55,566 nt of DNA from Oscillospiraceae bacterium (GTDB lineage: Bacteria; Bacillota; Clostridia; Oscillospirales; Oscillospiraceae): positions 1 through 55,566 of the forward strand of contig JAFTGE010000008.1 in NCBI GenBank assembly GCA_017458085.1. Reading direction: 5' to 3'. Shown piece by piece: positions 41,359 to 50,010 of this stretch. Position numbers and translations under genes: made by a program. Under the pieces are notes generated by a model. That model did no database searches. It was not told where the DNA came from and worked only from the letters and a program-made list of their open reading frames with translations. How positions within the stretch are numbered: position 1 is the first letter of the stretch; each line of letters starts with the position of its first letter.

Positions 41359-42819
41359 TTACAGGTTCCAGGTGGGTTCCGCCTTCTTTTCAAGAACGTA
41401 GGCGGTCATGTCCGCAGGGGCAACACAGTCGGTGTGCAGGACGGCACGGTCCCGCAGGCCGCGGAGGTTGGATGGCATGGCAACGCCGGTCGAGCGCTCG
41501 ATGGCCTCCATGCCCGCAAACTCATCGCCGTCGCAGGCCAGGCCCAGGGCCGCGCAGACCGCGCCGGGGAACTTATAGGGCGAGGCGGTGGAGAGAATCA
41601 CCGTGGGGCCCTTATCACGGCCGAAGGCCTCAACCGCCTGCCAACCGACGGCGGTGTGGGTGTCGATGAGATAGTGCTGCTCGTTCCAGACCTGTCTGAT
41701 GGCGGCCACGGTAGCGGCATCGTCACAGCAAAACGCCTCAAAGCGGGACTGGATCTTTTCCAGCAGCGCGTCCGGCACCTGATACCAGCCGTCCTGCTTG
41801 AGCTGGGCCATAAGCGAGGCGACCAGAGCACTGTCCCCCTCGCTCAGAAGATACAGAAGGCGCTCCAGGTTACTGGAAATGAGGATGTCCATGGAGGGGG
41901 AGAGCGTCTTATGGAAGGGACGGCGGCGGTCATAGCGACCGGTACGGATGAAGTCGGTGAGGACGTCGTTGGCGTTGGAGGCGCAGATCAGCTTGCCGAC
42001 GGGCAGGCCCAGCTCACCGGCCAGATACCCGGCCAGAATGTCGCCAAAGTTGCCGGTGGGAACACAGAAATTGAGCGGCTCCCCGGCGGCGATACGCCCG
42101 GAACGGACGGCGGCGGCGTAGGCGGCAAAGTAATACACCACCTGCGGCACCAGACGGCCGATGTTGATGGAGTTGGCAGAAGAAAGACCGTCGTGCACGG
42201 TTTCAAAGATCTGCTTGACGCCGGACTGGGCGTCGTCAAAGTTGCCCTCTACGGCGCAGACCTTCACGTTGCGACCGGCCTGGGTGACCATCTGGGCGCG
42301 CTGTACGGCGCTGACCCCGTCGCGGGGGTAGAAGACGAGAATGCGAATGCCGTCCACATCCCGGAAGCCCTCCAAAGCGGCCTTGCCGGTGTCGCCGCTG
42401 GTGGCGGTGAGGATGAGGATATCCTCCCGATTGCCGAGCTTGGCCGCGGAAGCGGTCATCAGCCAGGGCAGCAGGCACAGCGCCACATCCTTAAAGGCGG
42501 ACGTGGGACCGTGGTACAGCTCCAGGAACAGGTCGCTGCCCGTGTCGGTCAGGGGTGTGATGAGGGGCGTGGAGAATTTATCCTGATACGCCTTCTCGAC
42601 CAATGCTTTGGCCTCCGGCTCGGAAAAGTCCGGCAGCAGGGCGGCGAGCACCTTCGCCGCGAGAGCGGGATATGCAAGATCGAGCAGAGCGCTTAAATCA
42701 AGCTTCGGCAGATCGGCCGGATTCATGGTGTACAGGCCGCCGTCGGGCGCAAGACCCTCGACAATGGCCTGGGCAGAGGATACGGCGGGGGAGCCGCCGC
42801 GCGTGCTGGCGTAGAGCAT
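41359..42819 (-). CDS. thrC: Threonine synthase
   Basis: Converts O-phosphohomoserine to threonine with PLP. ATG 42819 follows AAAGGAAG. The 486-residue product is the long ThrC form, beginning MLYASTRGGSPAVSSAQAIVEGLAPDGGLY in the manner of the family, with the PLP lysine in GPTSAFKDVALCLLP and TATSGDTGKAALEGF. It borders the prophage and shows no damage. No threonine attenuator was seen in the short upstream gap. Confidence 0.96.
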   Translation of the reverse strand: MLYASTRGGSPAVSSAQAIVEGLAPDGGLYTMNPADLPKLDLSALLDLAYPALAAKVLAALLPDFSEPEAKALVEKAYQDKFSTPLITPLTDTGSDLFLELYHGPTSAFKDVALCLLPWLMTASAAKLGNREDILILTATSGDTGKAALEGFRDVDGIRILVFYPRDGVSAVQRAQMVTQAGRNVKVCAVEGNFDDAQSGVKQIFETVHDGLSSANSINIGRLVPQVVYYFAAYAAAVRSGRIAAGEPLNFCVPTGNFGDILAGYLAGELGLPVGKLICASNANDVLTDFIRTGRYDRRRPFHKTLSPSMDILISSNLERLLYLLSEGDSALVASLMAQLKQDGWYQVPDALLEKIQSRFEAFCCDDAATVAAIRQVWNEQHYLIDTHTAVGWQAVEAFGRDKGPTVILSTASPYKFPGAVCAALGLACDGDEFAGMEAIERSTGVAMPSNLRGLRDRAVLHTDCVAPADMTAYVLEKKAEPTWNL

Positions 42820-42897
42820 ATGAACACTTCCTTTATAAAAATGGGAAAATGGGTCGTCCAAAGGGATCGGGCGCGATCACAGATGGGCCGCGTCCCT

Positions 42898-43236
42898 TTA
42901 CAGGCCGGGGAAATCCAGACGGAGCTGGCGGCAGAGAGCGGTAAACCAGCGGGACATGGCCTCCTCAGAGCTGAAACAGGGAACAACACCGGCAGGCGGA
43001 TGGAGAACGAGATTCAGCGCCTCCCCATCGGCCTGGCGCTCCATACGCTCAACCGGCATGTCCAGATAGAAGTGGTCCCGCCGGATATGCCGCAGCTCGT
43101 GCTCCAGCGTCTCCTGCTGGCGGGCCGGGGAGAGACGGGAGTTGATATAGATATCAAAGCTGCCGTCATCATTGGGCAGGGTGACGCCCTCCACCTTCAC
43201 AGGCAGGGCAATCTGCCGGACATAATAATCAGTCAT
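42898..43236 (-). CDS. ImmA/IrrE-like metallopeptidase of the prophage
   Basis: A 112-residue protein with the zinc-protease motif HELRH in ETLEHELRHIRRDHFYLD (about 44-60), typical of ImmA proteins that cleave a phage or ICE repressor after DNA damage. It is short and lacks a long C-terminus. Its start overlaps the repressor stop by 8 bp, so the two are one operon. A role in induction is inferred from the family. Confidence 0.8.
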   Translation of the reverse strand: MTDYYVRQIALPVKVEGVTLPNDDGSFDIYINSRLSPARQQETLEHELRHIRRDHFYLDMPVERMERQADGEALNLVLHPPAGVVPCFSSEEAMSRWFTALCRQLRLDFPGL

Positions 43237-43585
43237 GGCGGCGCAGGGCCTCGATGATCTTCACCGCCTGGCGCACATCCTCGGGCGTGGCATCCTGGGC
43301 AAGCTTGAAGAGCATGCGCATATCCTCGCGCTCCCGCAGCACGGTCAGCAGCTCAGCCAGTTCCCCGGCACCGGCAGGGTCGGGGTCCTCCGTCTCGTCC
43401 CGGAGATAGGCCGGCGTGGTGCCGAGAATGCGGGCGACAACGGCCAGCTGCTCGTCACTGGGCTGGGATTTCTGCTGCTTCCAGTCCTGACAGACGGTGG
43501 CGGCGCGGCCGATCGATTGGGCGATGAAGGTCTTGGTAATGCCGCGGGACACACGGAGTGCTTCAAATTTCTCATAATTGAACAA
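43229..43585 (-). CDS. XRE-family prophage repressor
   Basis: A C1-type repressor. The helix-turn-helix is FEALRVSRGITKTFIAQSIGRAATVCQDWKQQKSQPSDEQLAVVARILGTTPAYL, followed by an acidic and helical tail. A TTG at 43585 after GGAGAGGGTG is the best start (MFNYEKFEALR); a TTG at 43609 gives eight more residues. It is transcribed from a promoter at 43720-43748, and three related palindromes lie around its leader, indicating autoregulation. Confidence 0.87.
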   Translation of the reverse strand: MFNYEKFEALRVSRGITKTFIAQSIGRAATVCQDWKQQKSQPSDEQLAVVARILGTTPAYLRDETEDPDPAGAGELAELLTVLREREDMRMLFKLAQDATPEDVRQAVKIIEALRRHD

Positions 43586-43648
43586 ATCGATCACCCTCTC
43601 CTTGTGCAAGTTACCGAATCTGAAAAAAGTGCGAGCAAAACCTAGATA

Positions 43649-43666
43649 ATCTTAAAAAAATAAGAT
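43649..43666. promoter_or_regulatory. Repressor operator O1
   Basis: ATCTTAAAAAAATAAGAT, a perfect dyad ATCTTA-N6-TAAGAT in the leader of the repressor gene. Confidence 0.72.
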
Positions 43667-43679
43667 ATACTCCAAAGCG

Positions 43680-43697
43680 ATCTCAAAAATATGCGAG
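43680..43697. promoter_or_regulatory. Repressor operator O2
   Basis: ATCTCAAAAATATGCGAG, the same design with a degenerate right half (TGCGAG instead of TGAGAT). Its centre is 31 bp from that of O1, about three helical turns. Confidence 0.62.
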
Positions 43698-43719
43698 TCA
43701 AATTTCACGAAGTAACCTT

Positions 43720-43748
43720 ATATTACGGCAGTTTTTAAGGGCTGTCAA
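43720..43748 (-). promoter_or_regulatory. Promoter of the prophage repressor operon
   Basis: Minus-strand TTGACA (43743-43748), 17 bp, TAATAT (43720-43725). Transcription would run through O2 and O1, while O3 lies upstream of the -35 box. Confidence 0.82.
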
Positions 43749-43756
43749 GAGGTGAA

Positions 43757-43774
43757 ATCTCATTTTTATGAGAT
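43757..43774. promoter_or_regulatory. Repressor operator O3
   Basis: ATCTCATTTTTATGAGAT, a perfect dyad ATCTCA-N6-TGAGAT, with an extra half-site TGAGAT at 43779-43784. It lies toward the rightward phage genes. The remaining sequence up to 43910 shows no gene and no strong rightward promoter. Confidence 0.72.
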
Positions 43775-43910
43775 TATATGAGATGCCGGGAGAGACGGAT
43801 CGCACCCGCAGGGTGAACGCCACGGGCCGCGCGGCGGCCCTCGCAAGGACAGGCGGGGCGGAGATGGAGCGCGGGGGAGACGGCGTGCGCAAGGAATGAA
43901 GGAGGGCTCC

Positions 43911-44027
43911 ATGATTCAAGTTCCGGATGATCCGATTATCCGCTGCATGGAACGGAGCGGATACCCGCCATGGTTGTGCGGAAACGCAGATATCAGAGAA
44001 GAGGAGGACGACGATGGGGAGCAGTAG
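43911..44027 (+). CDS. Small phage protein of 38 residues
   Basis: ATG 43911 stands after GGAGGGCTCC. The product begins MIQVPDDPIIRCMERSGYPP and ends in an acidic tail (REEEDDDGEQ). It overlaps the next start by 14 bp. It is the first frame of the rightward phage operon. Function unknown. Confidence 0.6.
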   Translation: MIQVPDDPIIRCMERSGYPPWLCGNADIREEEDDDGEQ

Positions 44028-44253
44028 AAAGCTGCAATGGACAGAGGCGGATGTGCGCTGCCCCTTCTATATTTCACACGATGGAACAGCGCGCAGCATC
44101 ACCTGCGAGGGACATGAGGAAGGCGTTGAGCTGGTCAGCCGGTTTCGGACGACGCGCATGCAGGACAAATACATGGGGATCAACTGCGCGGGAGATTTTA
44201 CCCGCTGCCCGGTGTACGGCTGCATCTACCAGAACCGCTATGCCGACGAATAA
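44014..44253 (+). CDS. Small Cys-containing phage protein
   Basis: ATG 44014 follows GAGGAGGACGACG. The 79-residue product has Cys18, and later cysteines around SITCEGHEEG, GINCAGDF and RCPVYGCIY, with CPFYISHDGTARSITCEG resembling a small zinc-binding domain. It lies just before terS and overlaps it by 14 bp. Possibly a DNA-binding accessory to packaging. Function not known. Confidence 0.65.
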   Translation: MGSSRKLQWTEADVRCPFYISHDGTARSITCEGHEEGVELVSRFRTTRMQDKYMGINCAGDFTRCPVYGCIYQNRYADE

Positions 44254-44629
44254 GCTGCGCGACTGGCGCGAGATCAGCGCCGCCTACATCGAGCGGGGCA
44301 TGGACGAGCGGGCTGTCGCAGACGCCTTCGGCGTGGCCTACTGCGCGGTGCGGTCCCGGAGCGTTCGGGAGGACTGGCCGGGCAAGCGCACGGCCTTTCT
44401 CGACCAGACGAGGACGGCGGCCATGAACCGCGTGGCAGACAAGCTGCTGGGACGGATCGAGCAGACGCTGGATGAGAGCGGGAGCCTGGACGTGAAAGAC
44501 CTCAAGGCGGTGACCGGGGCGCTCAAGGAGCTGCGCGAATGGCAGAGCGAGGGGCAAAAGGACACGCCGACTGCCGCCGGGCCGCTGACCGTGCGCTTTA
44601 TGGGAGAGACGGAGGAGTTGAGCCGATGA
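44240..44629 (+). CDS. Terminase small subunit
   Basis: A 129-residue protein with an N-terminal helix-turn-helix (WREISAAYIERGMDERAVADAFGVAYCAVRSRSVREDW) that fits DNA recognition by TerS, and a helical C-terminus. It overlaps terL by 4 bp. Assignment rests on the HTH, size and position. Confidence 0.72.
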   Translation: MPTNKLRDWREISAAYIERGMDERAVADAFGVAYCAVRSRSVREDWPGKRTAFLDQTRTAAMNRVADKLLGRIEQTLDESGSLDVKDLKAVTGALKELREWQSEGQKDTPTAAGPLTVRFMGETEELSR

Positions 44630-46053
44630 GCGCGGAGCTGAAGCTGCCGCCGCCGAGCGAGAAGCAGAAGCTGTTTCTGCGCGATGAGCACAAGTACGTG
44701 GGCTACGGCGGCGCCCGCGGCGGCGGGAAAAGCTGGGCGGTGCGGGTCAAGGCGGTGCTGCTGTGCCTGCGCTACGCGGGCATCAAGGTGATGATCGTAC
44801 GAAAAACCTATCCCGAATTGCAGGAAAACCACATCCTGCCGCTGTGCCAGATGCTGGGCTGCTACGCGGAGGGCGAGGAAAAGCTCGCCGACTATCACGA
44901 TGGAAAAAAGCACATCGTCTTTCCCAACGGCAGCAGGATTTTGTTCCGCTATCTCGACAACGACCGGGATGCGCTGCGCTTTCAGGGTACCGAGGTGGAC
45001 GTGCTGTTCGTAGATGAGGCCACGCAGCAGAGCGAGGAGAACATGGAGAAGCTGCGGGCCTGCGTGCGCGGCGTCAACGACTTCCCCAAGCGGATCTACT
45101 ACACCTGCAACCCCGGCGGCGAGGGCCACGGCTGGGTCAAGCGCCTGTTCATCGACCGGCGCTTCAAGGCCGGAGAGGAGCCGGAGGAGCACAGCTTCAT
45201 CCAGGCGCTGATCATGGACAACCACGCCCTGATGAAAAGCGACCCCGACTACATCAAACGGCTGGAGGCACTGCCGCCCAAGCTGCGCGACGCCTGGCTC
45301 TACGGCAGCTGGGATCAGTTCGAGGGACAGTTTTTCGAGGATTTCCGGACAGAGCCCGATCTGCGGCAGGCCCGCGAACACGGATGCGAGCTGTCAGAGG
45401 AGGAGCTCAAGGCGCAGGGACGCTGGTGCCATGTGATCGCGCCGCTGGATCTGACGGCAGGCGCAAGGCGCGGCTGGAGCATCGTGCGAAGCTACGACTT
45501 CGGCTACGGCAAGCCCTTCTCCTGCGCGTGGTGGGCGGTGGATTACGACGGGGTGATCTACCGAATCCTGGAGCTGTACGGCTGCACAGGCACGCCAAAC
45601 GAGGGCGTGCGCTGGACGCCGGATCAGCAGTTTCGGGAGATCGCGCGCATCGAGCGGGAGCACCCCTGGCTGCGGGGAAAACGGATCGACGGTGTGGCCG
45701 ATCCCGCTATCTGGGACTCGAGCCGCGGCGAGAGCATCGCGGAAACCGCGGCACGGTACGGGCTGTATTTCGTGCCCGGTGACAACAACCGCATCCCCGG
45801 CTGGATGCAGTGCCACTACCGGCTGCAGTTTGACAACGAGGGCTACAGCCGCATGTATGTGTTCGAGGGCTGCGATGCCTTCATCCGCACCATCCCGGAA
45901 ATGCAGTACCACCGGACAATCCCGGAGGACCTCGACAGCGAGCGCGAGGATCACGTGGCCGACGAATGGCGATACCTCTGCATGTCGCGGCCCATCACAC
46001 CGCTCAGGCCGACGGAGGAAAAGAGCTTCTTCAACGATCCGCTCAAGCGGTGA
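44626..46053 (+). CDS. Phage terminase large subunit
   Basis: The DNA-packaging motor. The 475-residue product has Walker A GGARGGGKSW (about 28-37), Walker B DVLFVDEAT (about 125-133), the coupling segment YYTCNPGGEGHGW, and nuclease-domain acids in SYDFGYGKPFSCAWW and DGVADPAIWDSSRG. ATG 44626 overlaps the TerS stop. It resembles the PBSX/P22-like terminase families. Confidence 0.93.
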   Translation: MSAELKLPPPSEKQKLFLRDEHKYVGYGGARGGGKSWAVRVKAVLLCLRYAGIKVMIVRKTYPELQENHILPLCQMLGCYAEGEEKLADYHDGKKHIVFPNGSRILFRYLDNDRDALRFQGTEVDVLFVDEATQQSEENMEKLRACVRGVNDFPKRIYYTCNPGGEGHGWVKRLFIDRRFKAGEEPEEHSFIQALIMDNHALMKSDPDYIKRLEALPPKLRDAWLYGSWDQFEGQFFEDFRTEPDLRQAREHGCELSEEELKAQGRWCHVIAPLDLTAGARRGWSIVRSYDFGYGKPFSCAWWAVDYDGVIYRILELYGCTGTPNEGVRWTPDQQFREIARIEREHPWLRGKRIDGVADPAIWDSSRGESIAETAARYGLYFVPGDNNRIPGWMQCHYRLQFDNEGYSRMYVFEGCDAFIRTIPEMQYHRTIPEDLDSEREDHVADEWRYLCMSRPITPLRPTEEKSFFNDPLKR

Positions 46054-46127
46054 GGAAATGCTGCGGGGCGTTAAGGACGCTGCCCCTACGGAGAGACGGT
46101 GGGGATGTTTACAAATAAGGAAAGGGA

Positions 46128-47993
46128 ATGGAAAAGCTTATGGATCAGGTGACAGCGCTGCCGGTGGATGAGAGACGGCTGGCAGAATTTACGAGAGTTT
46201 TACACAAATACAAGGCCGGGAAGGCCAGCGTGGAACGCCGCACCGTGGCGGCGGAAAACTGGTGGAAGCTGCGCAATACCGCCGAGGAGCGCAAGAGCAC
46301 GGAGGGGATCGGAGGCTTCCAGGCCGTGTCCGGCTGGCTGCACAATGTGATTGTGTCCAAGCACGCCGACGCCATGGACGCCTTCCCCGAGCCCAATATC
46401 CTGCCCCGGGAACCGGACGATCGGCCGGAGGCAAGCATCCTGTCCAAGATCATTCCGGTGATTTTGGAGCACAACGAGTTTGAGCGGGTTTACTCCGAAT
46501 GCATGTGGCAGAAGCTCAAGACGGGAACGGGCGTGTACAAGATCTGCTGGGACCCGGAAAAGGCCGACGGCCTGGGGGACATCTCCATCGAGCGGGTCGA
46601 TCTGCTCAATGTGTTCTGGGAGCCGGGCGTGCAGGATATCCAGGACAGCCGCTATTTCTTCCACACGACGATGGAGGACAACGACAGCCTGACAGAGCAG
46701 TACCCCCAGCTGAAGGGAAGCCTGAAGAACCCCGGCTTTGCCGCGACGCGCTTTGTATACGACGACGCGGTGTCCACCGAGGGAAAGACCACGGTCATCG
46801 ACGTCTACTATAAAAAACGCGAGGGCATGACGACGGTGCTGCACTACTGCAAATACGCGGGCAACACCGTGCTGTATGCCACCGAGAACGAGGCCGCTGC
46901 GCGCGCAATGGAAGGGGAAGCCGTCCCCGGCAGCGCGGGGATTTATGACCATGGGCAATACCCCTTCGTGTTCGACAGCCTGTTTCCCGTGGAGGGAAGC
47001 CCCTGCGGGTACGGATTCATCGATCTGTGCCGCAACAGCCAGACCCAGATCGATCTGATGCAGACCGCCTTCCTGAAAAACACGATGGTCGGCTCAATGC
47101 CGCGCTACTTCCAGCGGGCCGACGGCGCCGTCAACGAGGAGGAGTTTTTGAACCTCTCCAACCCCATCGTACACGTCAGCGGCAACCTGGGCGAGGACAG
47201 CCTGCGCACGGTGGATTACCGACCGCTGAGCGGCAACTATCTGGAAATGCGCCGCAGCCTGATCAACGAGCTGCGCGAGACCTCCGGCAATACCGAGACA
47301 TCCACGGGACTGGTCAATGCCGGGGTGACGGCGGCCTCGGCCATCGCAGCGCTGCAGGAGGCCAGCGGCAAGGGCAGCCGCGACGCCACCCGCGCAAGCT
47401 ACCGCGTCTACGCCAGGATCGTCGGGCTCTGCATCGAGCTGATCCGGCAGTTTTACGATCTGCCGCGGCAGTTTCGGATCACGGGAAGGCTGGGCATCGA
47501 GCAGTTTGTAAGCTACGACAACCGCGGCTTACAGCCCCAGCCGCTGGGGATGATCGGAGATGTCGATCTCGGACTGCGCCAGCCGGTATTTGACATCCGG
47601 GTGATTCCGCAGAAAAGCAGCTCCTACACAAGACTGACCCAGAACGAGCTGGCACTGCAGTTTTATCAGATGGGCTTCTTCGCGCCGGGACAGGCGGATC
47701 AGGCACTGGCCTGCATGAGCATGATGGAGTTTGAGGGCAAGGACGAGCTGATGCAGCAGCTGGCCTACAACGGAACCATGCAGCGGGAGCTTGCCATGTT
47801 CCAGCAGTACGCGCTGGCCCTGACCCAAAAGTACGAGCCCGAACGCGCCGAGGCACTGATGGCGGGAATCACGGGAGACAAGAGCGTGGCCGCACACGCG
47901 CGGGTCAAGGCCCGCACCGCCGGGGAGACGACAAGGCTTGAACGCGTGCGGGCCAAAACCGGGAGCGTGGCCCAGCCGGGAGGCGGACGATGA
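46128..47993 (+). CDS. P22-like portal protein
   Basis: The head-vertex dodecamer through which DNA enters. The 621-residue product resembles the P22-type portal family (residues such as EENWWKLRNT..., YKICWDPEKADGLGDISIERVDLLNVFWEPG, SQTQIDLMQTAFLKNTMVGSMPRYF, and ETSGNTETSTGLVNAGVTAASAIAALQEASGKGSRDATR). This family belongs to short-tailed phages. ATG 46128 follows AAGGAAAGGG. The gap before it contains a GC hairpin of unknown role. It overlaps the protease gene by 4 bp. Confidence 0.85.
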   Translation: MEKLMDQVTALPVDERRLAEFTRVLHKYKAGKASVERRTVAAENWWKLRNTAEERKSTEGIGGFQAVSGWLHNVIVSKHADAMDAFPEPNILPREPDDRPEASILSKIIPVILEHNEFERVYSECMWQKLKTGTGVYKICWDPEKADGLGDISIERVDLLNVFWEPGVQDIQDSRYFFHTTMEDNDSLTEQYPQLKGSLKNPGFAATRFVYDDAVSTEGKTTVIDVYYKKREGMTTVLHYCKYAGNTVLYATENEAAARAMEGEAVPGSAGIYDHGQYPFVFDSLFPVEGSPCGYGFIDLCRNSQTQIDLMQTAFLKNTMVGSMPRYFQRADGAVNEEEFLNLSNPIVHVSGNLGEDSLRTVDYRPLSGNYLEMRRSLINELRETSGNTETSTGLVNAGVTAASAIAALQEASGKGSRDATRASYRVYARIVGLCIELIRQFYDLPRQFRITGRLGIEQFVSYDNRGLQPQPLGMIGDVDLGLRQPVFDIRVIPQKSSSYTRLTQNELALQFYQMGFFAPGQADQALACMSMMEFEGKDELMQQLAYNGTMQRELAMFQQYALALTQKYEPERAEALMAGITGDKSVAAHARVKARTAGETTRLERVRAKTGSVAQPGGGR

Positions 47994-48295
47994 CCACGGT
48001 GCGGTATGACCGGCGGGAGCTGACGCTGCGCATGGAGGGACACGCCGGGGCAGACGAGAAGGGAAAAGATCCGGTCTGCGCGGCGCTGAGCATGCTGATG
48101 CTGACACTGGAGAGACGGATGCTGGATCAGGCGGAGCAGATGCTGCCGACCATCAGCCGCGGGCCGGGACGATTTTTGATCCGCTGCCGACCCGGCGACA
48201 GCTGGGAGAGAAGCTGCCGCGAGAGCTTCGAGACGATTTTTGCGGGACTGACCCTGCTGGCAGAGGAGCGGCCCGACTGCGTGCAGATTCAATAG
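47990..48295 (+). CDS. prp: Prp (YsxB)-family cysteine protease encoded in the phage head cluster
   Basis: Prp removes the N-terminal extension of ribosomal protein L27 in Firmicutes; it also processes capsid and scaffold proteins of some staphylococcal phages. The 101-residue product has EGHAGADEKGKDPVCAALSML, with His18 and Cys30 at the same 12-residue spacing as the catalytic pair of the family, and the C-terminal FETIFAGLTLLAEE helix. It lies between portal and capsid genes, where other phages have the prohead protease, and the capsid protein begins with a Prp-type site. It is probably the maturation protease. Confidence 0.85.
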   Translation: MTTVRYDRRELTLRMEGHAGADEKGKDPVCAALSMLMLTLERRMLDQAEQMLPTISRGPGRFLIRCRPGDSWERSCRESFETIFAGLTLLAEERPDCVQIQ

Positions 48296-48304
48296 GAGGA
48301 TTGC

Positions 48305-49144
48305 ATGAGCACAAACGAGATAGAAAAGGAACAGACAGACGCCTACGGCGCAACCATGCAGGCGCTGCGCCAGGTGCAGGATGCGCTGCCGGATTTCACG
48401 TCCAGCTATGACGGGGAAATCAACCGGCTCTATGAGCAGATCACCAACCGAAAGGAGTTTCGGTACGATGTAAACAGCGACCCGCTGTACAACATGTACC
48501 GGGACCGCTATGTCAGCGACGGGCGCATGGCCATGCGCGACACCATGGGACAGGCCGCAAGTCTGACAGGCGGCTACGGCTCCAGCTACGGACAGGCCGT
48601 GGGACAGCAGCAGTACGACGCCTATTTGCAGAAGCTCAGCGCCCTGATGCCCGAGCTGTATACGGCGGCCTATGACCGGTATGCGGCGGAGGGCGACAGA
48701 CTCGCCGGACAGCTGGACACGGCAGCAAAGCTGGCCGACAAGGAATACGGACGGGCCAAGGACAAGCAGAATGCGGCCATCAGTCTGGAGAAGGAGAGCT
48801 ACAACCGAAGGTGGCAGAGCTACCAGAGCCTGATCGACATCATCTTCAAGAGCGGCTATCAGCCGAGCAGCGAGGAGCTGGAGGCGGCCGGGATGAGCCA
48901 GGAACAGGCGGAGGCGCTGCGCTATGAATACCTGCGGGCCAACAAGCTGCTGCCGACAGGCGGCGGCTCCTCCGGCGGAGGCGGCGCTTATTGGGGCGGT
49001 TCGTCCTCCGCGAAAAAGAGCGGGAAGGAAGACACTACGACCAGCAAGGAGAAAATGCTGCTGGCCGGTAATGCGAGAGGCGCAAGCAAGACCAGCAAGA
49101 CCAGCAAAACCCGCAGAAGCGGCTTTACCGATCGAGTACAGTGA
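48305..49144 (+). CDS. Phage structural protein, possibly an internal or ejection protein
   Basis: The 279-residue product is helical and Tyr/Gln-rich in the first 200 residues (NRLYEQITNRKEFRYDVNSDPLYNMYRDRYVSDGRMAM, repeated Ala/Tyr helices), then has a flexible Gly/Ser tail and a basic end (SKTSKTSKTRRSGF). ATG 48305 follows AGGAGGATT. It lies between the protease and scaffold genes. Its composition fits a pore or ejection protein of short-tailed phages, but no family was recognised. Confidence 0.6.
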   Translation: MSTNEIEKEQTDAYGATMQALRQVQDALPDFTSSYDGEINRLYEQITNRKEFRYDVNSDPLYNMYRDRYVSDGRMAMRDTMGQAASLTGGYGSSYGQAVGQQQYDAYLQKLSALMPELYTAAYDRYAAEGDRLAGQLDTAAKLADKEYGRAKDKQNAAISLEKESYNRRWQSYQSLIDIIFKSGYQPSSEELEAAGMSQEQAEALRYEYLRANKLLPTGGGSSGGGGAYWGGSSSAKKSGKEDTTTSKEKMLLAGNARGASKTSKTSKTRRSGFTDRVQ

Positions 49145-49209
49145 CGCCCTTTATGCCCCGCCGCGGAGGGGATTTTAATCAATAAAGGTGAACAGACGGA
49201 GGCAAAACC

Positions 49210-49935
49210 ATGGAAACGGAAAAGCAGGAGCAGATCACAGGCGAAGAGGCGGAGCCTCTGGAATCGGGCGTAACGGCTGCCGACGCCGGGCAGACAGAGG
49301 GGGAGGCGGCCGCTACCCGTCCCAGCTGGGAGGAAATTTTGGCCGACCCCGAATACAAAAGCCGCTATGACGCGGCGGTGCAGGACATCGTGCAGCGCCG
49401 GCTGCGCGGCAGGCATGAGGCCGAGGACAGGCTTGCAAGCCTGGAGCCGGTTTTGCAGGCGCTGGGAGAGGTCTTCGGCGTGGATACGGCGGACAGCGAA
49501 GCGCTGTGCCGGGAAATCTACCGAAGCCGGGAGAGAAGCACGCTGTCGGAGCAGCGCGTGCGGGAGCATCTGGCGGCGCTGTGGCAGGAGAGCGAGAGCC
49601 TGCGCGAGCGGCTGCCGGAGTTCGACCTGGAGCGGGAGATGGAAAACCCCGTCTTCCTGCGCCTGACCGCGCCCCACAGCGGCGTCGGCCTGGAGGACGC
49701 CTACTACGCGCTGCACCGGGGCGCAATCGGCAAGGCCGCGGCGGAGGAGAGTCTCGCCGCGCTCAGCCGCAGTATGCGCATCCAGGAGCGACGGCCCCGG
49801 GAGATCCGCGCCGGCCAGCCCGGCACGGGCTTTGCCCGCGATGCCAGAAGTATGTCCCGCGAGGAGCGGGAGGCACTGAAAAAACGCATCCTTGAGGCCA
49901 AGGCCCAGGGGAGAAAGCTCGGCATCGGGGAATGA
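49210..49935 (+). CDS. Scaffold-like phage protein
   Basis: The 241-residue product is highly charged and mostly helical. It has an acidic N-terminus, a central SWEEILADPEYKSRYDAAVQDIVQRRLRGRHEAEDRL segment often found in phage scaffold proteins of Firmicutes, and a basic C-terminus (EERE...KKRILEAKAQGRKLG). It is directly upstream of the capsid gene. No Prp-type site is present at its N-terminus. Confidence 0.75.
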   Translation: METEKQEQITGEEAEPLESGVTAADAGQTEGEAAATRPSWEEILADPEYKSRYDAAVQDIVQRRLRGRHEAEDRLASLEPVLQALGEVFGVDTADSEALCREIYRSRERSTLSEQRVREHLAALWQESESLRERLPEFDLEREMENPVFLRLTAPHSGVGLEDAYYALHRGAIGKAAAEESLAALSRSMRIQERRPREIRAGQPGTGFARDARSMSREEREALKKRILEAKAQGRKLGIGE

Positions 49936-50010
49936 GCGGGGAGGCTCCTCACCGCCGCGCGCCGGCTTCCTCCCCAGGGAAGCCAAGAAAACAAAGGAAA
50001 GGAAAATGAA

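Noticed and set aside
42820-42897. A left attachment site between thrC and the ImmA-like gene
   Set aside because: There is an AAAGGGA/TCCCTTT partial inverted repeat, but without the right end of the prophage no direct repeat can be shown.
43586-43784. A CRISPR-like array suggested by repeated short motifs
   Set aside because: The repeats are three 18-bp dyads with unequal spacing, which is an operator pattern; no cas genes are in the window.
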